A stretch of DNA of 64,000 nt, taken from positions 25,375 to 89,374 of the forward strand of contig CAZGKW010000016.1 in assembly GCA_964526295.1 (NCBI GenBank), written 5' to 3'. The notes beneath the pieces were generated by a model, which made no database searches, was not told where the DNA came from, and worked only from the letters and a program-made list of their open reading frames with translations. The position numbers and the translations under genes were made by a program. The stretch's first letter is position 1. The number at the start of each line of letters is the position of its first letter. Below, piece after piece: positions 51,710 through 59,312 of this stretch. The DNA comes from CAZGKW01 sp964526295. Its GTDB lineage: Bacteria; Planctomycetota; Phycisphaerae; FEN-1346.

Positions 51710-52306
51710 ATGGCACGCCAGCCAGTCGCTTTCGGCGGCATCGTCGTCCTCGTTCTTGCCGCGGCCGGTTTCGTCGCGCTTTCCTGTGGGACGGACGAAG
51801 GGCCCGAATCCGGCGGGCCCACAGGCCCGTCAGCCGAAGGCCCGGAGGGCGTCCAGCCGCCCACCGACCCGTTCGGCAATCCGCCCGATCTGATGGCCGG
51901 CGGGCTCGTCCAGAAGCTCGAGGACGCCGGCGAGTTCGAGCGATTCATCCATGCCATGACCAAGGCCGAGGCGCTTCACGAACTCCAGGGGCAGGGGCCG
52001 GTCACCGTCTTCGCCCCGTCCGACGAGGCGTTCCAGGACCTGCCCGAAGCGACCGCCGAGGCCCTCAACGCGAACCTGCGGCACTACAGGCGGGTGCTCC
52101 AGTACCACATGGTGCCGGGCCGGGTCGCGGCGGCCGACCTGGCCGATCGCGACCAGTTGGAGACGCTCGCGGGCGTCACGCTGCCCGTCACGCAGACCGA
52201 CGGCGGCCCGGCCGTGGGCGGCGCCCCGCTCGTCATGAAGGACATCGAGGCGACGAACGGCCTGGTCCACTCGATCGGAAAGGTGCTCCTGCCGCCCGGA
52301 GAATGA
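51710..52306 (+). CDS. fasciclin (FAS1) domain lipoprotein-like protein
   Basis: A 198-residue exported protein. The N-terminal hydrophobic segment ends in VALSCGTDEG, a near-lipobox (Cys at 26), then a Gly/Pro linker. One FAS1 domain follows: FERFIHAMTKAEALHELQGQ, VTVFAPSDEAFQDLPEATAE (signature H1), LQYHMVPGRVAAADLA (YH motif) and ATNGLVHSIGKVLLPP (H2). FAS1 domains mediate adhesion. It resembles stand-alone secreted fasciclin proteins of planctomycetes and cyanobacteria. AAGGAG precedes the ATG. Confidence 0.85.
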   Translation: MARQPVAFGGIVVLVLAAAGFVALSCGTDEGPESGGPTGPSAEGPEGVQPPTDPFGNPPDLMAGGLVQKLEDAGEFERFIHAMTKAEALHELQGQGPVTVFAPSDEAFQDLPEATAEALNANLRHYRRVLQYHMVPGRVAAADLADRDQLETLAGVTLPVTQTDGGPAVGGAPLVMKDIEATNGLVHSIGKVLLPPGE

Positions 52307-52356
52307 CCGGGCCCCGCAACAGAGGGTCGCGGACCTCTTTTCCCCGGGAGGCTGCC

Positions 52357-54027
52357 ATGGACGCGTTCCGTAGCGCCTTGGACGAGCGCCTCTCGGGCCT
52401 CGACGCGTCGGGTCGGCGGTGGGTCCTCGTCCTGCCCGACGGCCTGACGGACCGCGTCGGGCCGCTGGCCGACGAGAAGCCGGCCGAGCTGGCCGCCGTC
52501 GTCGTCGAGGACCGCTGGTCGGCCCGGCGTCGGCCCTGGCACCGGCAGAAGCTCGCCCTCCTCTGGTCGAACCTGCGACACTTTGCCCTCGAACAGGCGG
52601 CCCGCGGCGTGTGGGTGGAATACGTCGCCGCCGCCGGGCCCTATCGCGACGCGCTCGTCGGCATCGTCGGGGAGCACGGGCCGATCGTCGCCATGGCACC
52701 GGCCGAGCGCGAGCTGCGCTGCGACCTGGAGCCGCTCGTTGCCGACGGCCGCGTCGAGTGCGTCCCCCACGAAGGCCGGCCGACCGGCCGCGACCTCTTC
52801 GACGAGGCCGGCGGGCCGCCTTGGCGGATGGACGCCTTCTACCGGGCCGTCCGCCGCCAGACCGGCCTCCTGATGGAGGACGGGAAGCCCGTCGGCGGGA
52901 AGTTCAGCTTCGACCCGGAGAACCGTGAGCCCTGGCACGGCGACCCGCCGGCGCCAGGGCCCCCGACGTTCTCCGTCGATGCGATCAAGGAGGAGGTCGG
53001 GCGGCTGATCGAATCGGAGTTTGCCCGCCATCCGGGGCGCCTCGCCCTCGACGCCCTCCCGGCCACGAAGGACGACGCCGAGGCGCTCTGGGCGTGGGCC
53101 AAGGCCGAATGCCTGCCTCACTTCGGTCCGTACGAGGATGCCATGAGCGCGGCGTCGAGCGGCCTGTTCCATACGCGAGTGTCGTCGCTCGTGAACCTGG
53201 GCCGGCTGCTGCCCCGGCGCCTGATCGACGATACGGCCGAGATGGACCTGCCGCTTCCGGGCCGCGAGGGGTTCATCCGGCAAGTGATCGGCTGGCGCGA
53301 GTTCGTCCGTCACGTCCACGAGGCGACCGACGGCTTCCGCCGCCTGGGCGATGGCGAGACTGAGGTGGCGGGCGAGCCGGGCGACGCCGGCTACCGGACG
53401 TGGAGCGGGAAGGCGTGGCGCGGTCCGGAGCGGGTGTCCTGGCTCGACGGCGGCGCCTGCCCCGCGGCGCTCGGCGACGCCACGCCCCTGCCGCCGGCGT
53501 ACTGGGGCGAGGCGTCGGGCCTCGCGTGTCTCGACGCGGTGGTGGCCGATGTCTGGCGCGAGGGCTGGAGCCACCACATTACGCGGCTGATGGTCCTATC
53601 GAACCTGGCGACGCTGCTCGACGTGGGCCCACGCGACCTGACCGACTGGTTCTGGGTGGCCTACACGGACGCCTACGACTGGGTGGTCGAGCCGAACGTC
53701 CTGGCGATGGGGACGTTCGCCGTCGGCGAGCTGATGACGACCAAGCCGTACGTCTCAGGGGCCCCGTACATCCACCGGATGAGCGACTTCTGCGGCGGGT
53801 GCCCCTTCGACCCGAAGCGGGACTGCCCCATCACGGACCTGTATTGGGCGTTCCTGGCGCGGCACGAAGCGGCGCTCGGGGAGGTGGGGCGCATGAACCT
53901 CGTGATGGCATCGCTCCGGAAGCGCTCGGCCGCGAGGAAGCGGACCGACCGGGCCGTCTTCGACTGGGCGAAGCGGACGCTCGGCGCCGGCGACGCCCTG
54001 AAGCCCGCCGACCGGCCGGACGCCTGA
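52357..54027 (+). CDS. FeS-type bacterial (6-4) photolyase/cryptochrome (PhrB-like)
   Basis: A 556-residue flavoprotein of the iron-sulfur photolyase/cryptochrome branch. The N-terminal antenna domain (residues 1-150) is followed by helical FAD-binding segments: FIRQVIGWREFVRHVHEATD near residue 307, SGLACLDAVVADVWREGWSH near 388 and LTDWFWVAYTDAYDWVVEPN near 427, then TTKPYVSGAPYIHRMSDF near 460. Four Cys for the 4Fe-4S cluster are visible: one in SGLAC, two in CGGC and one in RDCPI. It repairs (6-4) photoproducts with light by family analogy. The ATG at 52357 has GGGAGG upstream. Next to a LigD-type end-processing gene. Confidence 0.9.
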   Translation: MDAFRSALDERLSGLDASGRRWVLVLPDGLTDRVGPLADEKPAELAAVVVEDRWSARRRPWHRQKLALLWSNLRHFALEQAARGVWVEYVAAAGPYRDALVGIVGEHGPIVAMAPAERELRCDLEPLVADGRVECVPHEGRPTGRDLFDEAGGPPWRMDAFYRAVRRQTGLLMEDGKPVGGKFSFDPENREPWHGDPPAPGPPTFSVDAIKEEVGRLIESEFARHPGRLALDALPATKDDAEALWAWAKAECLPHFGPYEDAMSAASSGLFHTRVSSLVNLGRLLPRRLIDDTAEMDLPLPGREGFIRQVIGWREFVRHVHEATDGFRRLGDGETEVAGEPGDAGYRTWSGKAWRGPERVSWLDGGACPAALGDATPLPPAYWGEASGLACLDAVVADVWREGWSHHITRLMVLSNLATLLDVGPRDLTDWFWVAYTDAYDWVVEPNVLAMGTFAVGELMTTKPYVSGAPYIHRMSDFCGGCPFDPKRDCPITDLYWAFLARHEAALGEVGRMNLVMASLRKRSAARKRTDRAVFDWAKRTLGAGDALKPADRPDA

Positions 54028-54088
54028 GAAGCGGGTGCACGATCCTTTCCCGGAATTGTGGCGAATTCAGGCTCTTGGGGGCAAATAG

Positions 54089-54110
54089 AAAGGGACTTGG
54101 GCCCTTTTTT
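54089..54110 (+). terminator. intrinsic terminator after the photolyase gene
   Basis: A 6-bp stem AAAGGG (54089-54094) with CCCTTT (54102-54107) and a seven-base loop, continuing into a run of six T residues ending at 54110. It is the clearest rho-independent terminator seen in the window. It ends only 11 bp before the ATG of the next gene, so it could also act as an attenuator of that gene. Confidence 0.65.
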
Positions 54111-54121
54111 GAGGGGACGCT

Positions 54122-54658
54122 ATGGGCGACAAGGCATCCTGCGAGCGGCCCATCTTCGTTATCCAGAAGCACCGGGCCGGCCGGCTCCATTACGACTTCC
54201 GCCTGGAGGTCGACGGCGTGCTCGTCTCCTGGGCCGTCCCCAAGGGGCCGTCCACCGACCCGCGGCAGCGCCGCCTGGCCGTCCGCGTCGAGGACCACCC
54301 CATCGGGTACGCCGGCTTTGAGGGCGTCATCCCGGAGGGCGAGTACGGCGCCGGCGCCGTCATCGTGTGGGATGCCGGCTACTACCGCAACCTGCTGGCC
54401 GAGGGCGGGCCGCGGGGCGAAGCCCCCGCCACCATGGCCGAGGGGCTGGAGGCCGGGTCCCTCCGCGTCCATCTCGACGGCCAGAAGGTCCGCGGCGGAT
54501 ACAAGCTGGTCCGGGCCCGCCTCGGCGGCGACCCGAAGAACTGGCTGCTTATCAAGATGAAGGACGATGCGGCCGACGCCCGCCGCCGGCCCACGAGCAC
54601 CCGGCCCGAGTCGGTCCTCTCGGGCCGGACCCTCGAAGAAGTCGCCGAGGAGGGTTAG
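54122..54658 (+). CDS. stand-alone LigD-type 3'-phosphoesterase domain protein
   Basis: A 178-residue protein equal to the phosphoesterase (PE) domain of the bacterial non-homologous end-joining ligase LigD. The conserved histidine/arginine set is in IQKHRAGRLHYDFRLEVDGV, LVSWAVPKGPSTDP, RVEDHPIGYAGFEGVIPEGE and YGAGAVIVWD. PE domains trim 3' phosphates and ribonucleotides from broken DNA ends. No ligase, polymerase or Ku gene is present in the window, so it acts alone or with genes elsewhere. GAGGGG lies just before the ATG. It is followed two bases later by tspO. Confidence 0.9.
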   Translation: MGDKASCERPIFVIQKHRAGRLHYDFRLEVDGVLVSWAVPKGPSTDPRQRRLAVRVEDHPIGYAGFEGVIPEGEYGAGAVIVWDAGYYRNLLAEGGPRGEAPATMAEGLEAGSLRVHLDGQKVRGGYKLVRARLGGDPKNWLLIKMKDDAADARRRPTSTRPESVLSGRTLEEVAEEG

Positions 54659-54660
54659 CG

Positions 54661-55131
54661 ATGCGAAGCGCCCTCGCGCTGCTGGTGGGCCTGGCGATTG
54701 TGGCGGCGGCCGCCGGCCTGGGGGCGCTCTTCACCGCCCGGTCGGTCGGCGACTGGTACGAGGGCCTGGAGAAGCCGGCCTGGACGCCGCCGAGCTGGCT
54801 CTTCAGCCCCGTCTGGACGGCCCTCTATGCGATGATGGCCGTGGGGGCGTGGCTGGTCTGGCTGCGGCCCGAGAGGCGGGGCAGGGGGCCGGCGCTTGCG
54901 CTGTTCGGCGTGCAGCTCGCCCTGAATGTCGCCTGGTCGGGCCTTTTCTTCGGCCTGCGGATGCCCGGGGCGGCCTTTGCCGAGCTGGTCGCGCTGTGGC
55001 TTGCCATCGTTGCGACGACGGTCGCGTTCTTCCGCGTCCGGCCGCTCGCGGGGGCGCTGATGCTTCCGTACCTGGCGTGGGCGAGCTTCGCGGGGGCCCT
55101 GAACCTGGCCGTGTGGCGGCTGAACGCATAG
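54661..55131 (+). CDS. tspO: TspO/MBR-family membrane protein
   Basis: A 156-residue five-helix membrane protein. The signature EKPAWTPPSWLFSPVWTALY followed by MMAVGAWLVW, and the later ALNVAWSGLFFGLRMPGAAF and PYLAWASFAGALNLAVWRLN, are those of the tryptophan-rich sensory protein/peripheral benzodiazepine receptor family, which binds porphyrins and is linked to light and oxidative stress. It starts two bases after the LigD-like gene, so the two are co-transcribed. The pairing with a photolyase upstream fits a light-stress setting. Confidence 0.93.
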   Translation: MRSALALLVGLAIVAAAAGLGALFTARSVGDWYEGLEKPAWTPPSWLFSPVWTALYAMMAVGAWLVWLRPERRGRGPALALFGVQLALNVAWSGLFFGLRMPGAAFAELVALWLAIVATTVAFFRVRPLAGALMLPYLAWASFAGALNLAVWRLNA

Positions 55132-55247
55132 GCCGACGGCGTGCGCGACGCGGCGGGCATCCTTCGGCGTCGCTCCGCACAGGCTCCGACCCGACGTGCA
55201 GAGGGCTGGGGCCCGCGGCCGGCGCATACGCAGAATCGCCGCCGGGG

Positions 55248-55276
55248 TTGAATCCCGTCGGCCGCCTGCCTATTCT
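55248..55276 (+). promoter_or_regulatory. sigma70-like promoter upstream of rubrerythrin
   Basis: TTGAAT (55248-55253) and TATTCT (55271-55276) with an ideal 17-bp spacer, 70 bp before the rubrerythrin ATG. One of the two best promoter matches in the window; no PerR-like operator was recognised. Confidence 0.6.
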
Positions 55277-55346
55277 GTTATCGACCGGCGGCGCGAACGG
55301 CGCGGGCCGGGACCGGGGAAGTCGTCACGTCGCAAGGAGACCTCGA

Positions 55347-55898
55347 ATGCACGAATCGACAGCAGCCAACCTGCGGTCGGCCTACGCAGGCGAGTCGATG
55401 GCCCACATGCGGTATCTCGTCTGGGGCGGCAAGGCCGAGGAGGACGGTTTCCCGAACGTGGCCCGCCTGTTCCGGGCCATCGCCCGGGCCGAGCAGGTCC
55501 ACGCCACCAACCATTTCCAGGTCATGGCCGACGAGGCGGGGGCCCACCTGGTGCCGGGCGGGGGCGAGTTCGGGTACCGCTCCACCTCGGAGAACCTGGA
55601 AGGGGCCTTCGGCGGCGAGGACTACGAGGTCCGCGAGATGTACCCCACCTTCATGGGGGTGGCCAAGGCCCAGAAGGAGGGCGCCGCCGCCAAGACCTTC
55701 TATTATGCCCTCGAAACCGAAAAGATCCATCGTGACATGTTCACGGCCGCCAAGGAGGCCGTCGACGCCGGCGAGGACCTGGAGGTCGGCCCGGTCTGGA
55801 TCTGCACGGTCTGCGGCTACACCCACGAGGGCGACGGCCCGCCGGAGAAGTGCCCCATCTGTGCCGAGGGGCCGGACAAGTACGTCGGGTTCGAGTAG
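55347..55898 (+). CDS. rubrerythrin
   Basis: A 183-residue peroxide-reducing di-iron protein. The ferritin-like domain supplies Glu/His ligands in LRSAYAGESMAHMRYLVW, IARAEQVHATNHF, AAKTFYYALETEKIHRDMF, and the C-terminal rubredoxin domain has CTVCGYTHEGDGPPEKCPIC, two CxxC pairs. It detoxifies hydrogen peroxide in the cytoplasm using electrons from NAD(P)H via rubredoxin-type partners. AAGGAG lies before the ATG at 55347. It has its own near-consensus promoter. Confidence 0.94.
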   Translation: MHESTAANLRSAYAGESMAHMRYLVWGGKAEEDGFPNVARLFRAIARAEQVHATNHFQVMADEAGAHLVPGGGEFGYRSTSENLEGAFGGEDYEVREMYPTFMGVAKAQKEGAAAKTFYYALETEKIHRDMFTAAKEAVDAGEDLEVGPVWICTVCGYTHEGDGPPEKCPICAEGPDKYVGFE

Positions 55899-55901
55899 GC
55901 C

Positions 55902-56741
55902 GTGCCGCTGAGGCGCCATGCGGCCCGGCTCGACGCCCTCTACGACCGGTACAACCGGCGCGAGTACGTCGAGCCGGACCCGCTCCAGTTCCTGTACGCC
56001 TACGAGGCGCCGTGCGACCGCGAGGTCGCCGCCCTCGTGGCGTCGTCGCTGGCGCTGGGGCGCGTCAGGAGCATCCTGGCGAGCGTCCGCTCGGCGCTCG
56101 GGCGGCTCGGGCCGCGCCCCTGTCGCTGGCTCCGGAAGACGCCGGATGAGGCGATCCGGGAGCGGTTCGGCGGCTTCCGCCATCGGTTCCTTTCGGGCCG
56201 GCAGTTCGCGGCGATGCTCGTGGGTGCGAAGGGGGCCATCGCGCGGCACGGGTCGCTCCATGCGGCGCTCGCGCGGCACGTCGAGCCGGACGATGAGACG
56301 GTCGTCCCGGCCCTCGAAGCGTTCGTGGGGGAGCTGTCCGAATGCGCGCCCGGCGGCTGGCGGGGCGATAGCGGGTGGGCCGGCATCGGCCACGTCCTCT
56401 CGGACCCCGGCCGGGGCAGCGCCTGCAAGCGGCTCATGCTCTTCCTCCGGTGGCTCGTCCGCTCCGACGACGTCGACCCCGGCGGGTGGGTCGGCGTGCC
56501 GCCGGCGAAGCTCGTCGTCCCGCTCGACGTCCACATGCACCGGATCGGCCGGGCCCTGGGGGCGACGCGGCGGCGGTCGGCCGACCTCCGGGCGGCCCTG
56601 GAGGTGACGGCGGCGTTCCGCGCCGTCGCCCCGGAGGACCCCGTGCGGTACGACTTCGCCCTGACGCGTCTCGGCATCCGCAGCGATATGGACGTCGAGG
56701 CGTTCCTCGCAAGCTGCACCGCGGCGGGGGCCGCCACGTGA
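55902..56741 (+). CDS. TIGR02757/DUF2400 family protein
   Basis: A 279-residue soluble protein of the TIGR02757 (DUF2400) family. The N-terminal LYDRYNRREYVEPDPLQFLY and the following REVAALVASSLALGRVRSIL are typical; CKRLMLFLRWLVRSDDVDPG and LVVPLDVHMHRIGRALGATR near residue 205 are the other hallmarks, together with a helix-hairpin-like C-terminus related to the HhH DNA-glycosylase fold. Function is not established. GTG start three bases after the rubrerythrin stop region. Its stop overlaps the start of the next gene as GTGA. Confidence 0.85.
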   Translation: MPLRRHAARLDALYDRYNRREYVEPDPLQFLYAYEAPCDREVAALVASSLALGRVRSILASVRSALGRLGPRPCRWLRKTPDEAIRERFGGFRHRFLSGRQFAAMLVGAKGAIARHGSLHAALARHVEPDDETVVPALEAFVGELSECAPGGWRGDSGWAGIGHVLSDPGRGSACKRLMLFLRWLVRSDDVDPGGWVGVPPAKLVVPLDVHMHRIGRALGATRRRSADLRAALEVTAAFRAVAPEDPVRYDFALTRLGIRSDMDVEAFLASCTAAGAAT

Positions 56742-57697
56742 CGCCCGCGAACGGATTCACCGAGGAAACGCTCCGGGCCTGCGTTCTTACGCACCTGCCG
56801 GACGGCACGCGGGTGGATCGCCTGGGGCGGGTCCGGACGGGAAAGTTCAATACATCATATTTCGTCGACACAAACGAGGGCGAGTTCGTCCTCCGCATCG
56901 CCCCGCCGTCCGATTCGGTCTTCCTCTTCTACGAGCGGGACATGATGCGGCAGGAGCCCGCCCTCCACCGCCTGCTCCGCGAGAGGACCTCCGTGCCGGT
57001 CGCCGAGGTGATCGCCTTCGACGATTCCCGCGAGACGGTCCCGCGCGACTTTCTCCTGATGGAGCGGCTCCCCGGGACGGCCCTGTCGCAGTCGCCCGGC
57101 GTCGACCCCGCCCCGGTCCTGGACGCGGTGGGCCGGTGCCTCGCCCAGGTCCACGCCCTGACCGCCGAGCGGTACGGCTATCTCGGCGAGCACCGGCCGA
57201 TGGAGCCGCAGGCGACGTGGGCCGAGGCGTTCCGCATCATGTGGACGAAGCTGCTGGAGGACATCGCGGACGTCGGGGCCTACGACGAGCGGGAGGTCGG
57301 CCGCCTGACGCGGCTGCTGGAGCGGCACCTCGACCTCTTCGACCGGCCGGTCGCCGCGAGCCTGCTCCACATGGACGTCTGGAGCCAGAACCTCCTCGTT
57401 GATGCGCGGGGGCGGCTGACGGGCATCGTCGACTGGGACCGGGCCCTGTGGGGCGACCCGGAGATCGAGTTCGCCGTCCTCGACTACTGCGGCGTGTCGG
57501 GGCCGACGTTCTGGCGGGGCTACGGGCGGCGACGCGACACGTCGCCCGAGGCCGAGGTCCGCCGCGTCTTCTACCTCCTGTACGAGCTACAGAAATATAT
57601 CGTGATCCGGGCAGGACGAAGCGGCGACCGCCGGGCCGCCGAGGGGTACAAGCGGCAGGCCCTGGCGATCGTCGAGCGGGCCTTCGGCCGAGACTAG
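56738..57697 (+). CDS. aminoglycoside phosphotransferase-family kinase
   Basis: A 319-residue protein-kinase-like phosphotransferase. The N-lobe FNTSYFVDTNEGEFVLRIAP supplies the ATP site, the catalytic loop is LLHMDVWSQNLLVDARGRLT (HxDxxxxN) near residue 210, and the metal motif is GIVDWDRALWGDPEIEFAVL. FLLMERLPGTAL marks the hinge. Relatives phosphorylate small molecules such as homoserine, choline or fructosamines as well as antibiotics; resistance is not implied. The GTG start overlaps the DUF2400 stop, so translation is coupled. Confidence 0.87.
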   Translation: MTPANGFTEETLRACVLTHLPDGTRVDRLGRVRTGKFNTSYFVDTNEGEFVLRIAPPSDSVFLFYERDMMRQEPALHRLLRERTSVPVAEVIAFDDSRETVPRDFLLMERLPGTALSQSPGVDPAPVLDAVGRCLAQVHALTAERYGYLGEHRPMEPQATWAEAFRIMWTKLLEDIADVGAYDEREVGRLTRLLERHLDLFDRPVAASLLHMDVWSQNLLVDARGRLTGIVDWDRALWGDPEIEFAVLDYCGVSGPTFWRGYGRRRDTSPEAEVRRVFYLLYELQKYIVIRAGRSGDRRAAEGYKRQALAIVERAFGRD

Positions 57698-57777
57698 CTG
57701 GGGCCGTCGGTGTGGGGCACGGAATGTCCCCCCCCGCCGCGCTCGCGCGGCGCTTGCCGGTTCGCGCCCCGCCGCCG

Positions 57778-59163
57778 TCACTTCTTCGCCTTTTCCGCCG
57801 CCGGGACCGGCGACGAGAACAGCACCTCCCGCGGGACGAGCTGTTTCTTCAGGCCCGGCCCCTCCCAGGAGAACGTCAGGACGGCGTCGCCTGCCGCCTG
57901 GTAGTACTCGATGCGGACCGGGTGCATCCCCGGCTCCAGGTCGATCCGGCCGGAGCTTTCCGCGGCCGACCGTTCGGTCCAGTCGTCGATGAGCTTCCTG
58001 GCGCCGACCCACAGCCGCACGCCGTCGTCGGTCGTCAGGAAGAACCGGTACTCGCCCGCCCGGTCGACCCGCACCTGCCCGGACCAGCGGATCGAGAAAT
58101 GCTCGCCTCGCCCGTCGGGCAGACCGAACTGCTTCGCCGCCCGGAAGTCCAGCGGCCCGTCCCGACGCTCCAGGACCTCGGTCTTGAAGTCCGTGGCCGT
58201 GTAGTACGTGCCGCGAAGGCCCGGCCCCAGCAGCCTCACCCGCGGGGCCATGCGGCGGGCCCACGCGACGACGGCCTCGTCCTCCGATCCGGCGGCGGCC
58301 CGGACGGCGTCTCGGAGGCGTTCGAGGGCCTCGGGGTCGCCGCACAGCTCGCCGAACCGCTCCGGGTCGCCCTCCGCGACGCGGTCGAGCACCGCGACGA
58401 GGATGGTGACGGCATCGCGGGTCTCTCGTCCCCGGGCCGAGCGTGCCGTCGTGTAGAACGGCCTGACGAGGCCCGTGTGCGTCTCGTCGAGGACCCGCGC
58501 GAGCCCCTCGACGAGGGCCGCCCGCAACTCCGTCGTCTCCGGTCCGCGGTCGAGGCGGTCCATGAAGACGGGTGCGGCCCCTGCCTCGCCCGACCGGGCC
58601 AGGACGTCGGCGGCCTCGGCGGCGACCGGCTCCTCCGCCTCGCGGACGGCCTTTCGGAGGAAGGTCCGCCCGACGTCGCCCGCCTGCCGCAGCTCGAGCC
58701 GGGCGATCTGGACCACCGCCGGGTCGTCCGAGCCGAGCTTGCCGACGGCGTAGGGCAGGCCCACGGCCGCCTGCTTGGCCTCCGTCAGGCGGGCGACGAG
58801 GGCATCCAGCTCGCGGCCCCGCTCGTGGCCCCGGAACCGCGACCGGGCCTTCCGGGCCGCGAGGAGCGCCTCGGCGAACTCGGCCCGCGACTCCAGGTCG
58901 CGGACCCGCTCGACGGCGGCGTCGAACGACGGGTCGGCGGGGCCTTCGGCGGCCGGCCCCCCGGCTTCCGGCTCCGGCTCGGGCTTCGGCACGATGCGGG
59001 GCCGCTCGGGCTCGTCCTCCTCCGGGGAGGGGACGATGCGGGGCCGCTCGGCCCCCTCATCCGGGGCCGGCTCGGGCGCCGCCGGTTCGTCCCCCTCCTC
59101 GCCGCAGCCGACCGGCAGGACACTTACGGCCAGGATCGCGACCAGTGGAAGCGCGCGGCCCAT
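57778..59163 (-). CDS. PA14-domain lipoprotein
   Basis: A 461-residue lipoprotein. LPVGC is a lipobox with Cys at residue 20. A Pro/Glu-rich linker repeats ERPRIVPSPEEDEPERPRIV. Residues ~85-300 are helical and HEAT-like (FAEALLAARKARSRFRGHER and the alanine-rich LEL-repeats). The C-terminal third is a PA14 beta-sandwich: LRGTYYTATDFKTEVLERRD, FSIRWSGQVRVDRAGEYRFF, TTDDGVRLWVGARKLIDDWT and MHPVRIEYYQAAGDAVLTFS. PA14 binds carbohydrate. Convergent with the kinase gene. Role probably envelope glycan binding. Confidence 0.8.
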   Translation of the reverse strand: MGRALPLVAILAVSVLPVGCGEEGDEPAAPEPAPDEGAERPRIVPSPEEDEPERPRIVPKPEPEPEAGGPAAEGPADPSFDAAVERVRDLESRAEFAEALLAARKARSRFRGHERGRELDALVARLTEAKQAAVGLPYAVGKLGSDDPAVVQIARLELRQAGDVGRTFLRKAVREAEEPVAAEAADVLARSGEAGAAPVFMDRLDRGPETTELRAALVEGLARVLDETHTGLVRPFYTTARSARGRETRDAVTILVAVLDRVAEGDPERFGELCGDPEALERLRDAVRAAAGSEDEAVVAWARRMAPRVRLLGPGLRGTYYTATDFKTEVLERRDGPLDFRAAKQFGLPDGRGEHFSIRWSGQVRVDRAGEYRFFLTTDDGVRLWVGARKLIDDWTERSAAESSGRIDLEPGMHPVRIEYYQAAGDAVLTFSWEGPGLKKQLVPREVLFSSPVPAAEKAKK

Positions 59164-59265
59164 CTATCTCTCCTCGTCGATGTTCCGTCCGCCGGGCGTT
59201 CGATACCAAAGCTACGGGGCCTCGCCGGGGAAATCAAGGACGCCGTCGCTTCTGCGAGCCACGAA

Positions 59266-59293
59266 GCGCGGTCGGCACGGAGACCGACCGCGC
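59266..59293. repeat. GC-rich palindrome upstream of the PA14 gene
   Basis: Perfect 10-bp stem 59266-59275 with 59284-59293 (GCGCGGTCGG, loop CACGGAGA), the same stem as the hairpin at 34385-34412. It lies in the 149 bp between the two leftward genes, 20 bp after the stop of the upstream membrane-protein gene. Confidence 0.7.
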
Positions 59294-59312
59294 AGGACCT
59301 ACTTGGGCCTGT

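Noticed and set aside
56738..57697. Antibiotic-resistance aminoglycoside phosphotransferase.
   Set aside because: Only the general kinase fold is shared; many relatives phosphorylate metabolites, and nothing in the context suggests resistance.
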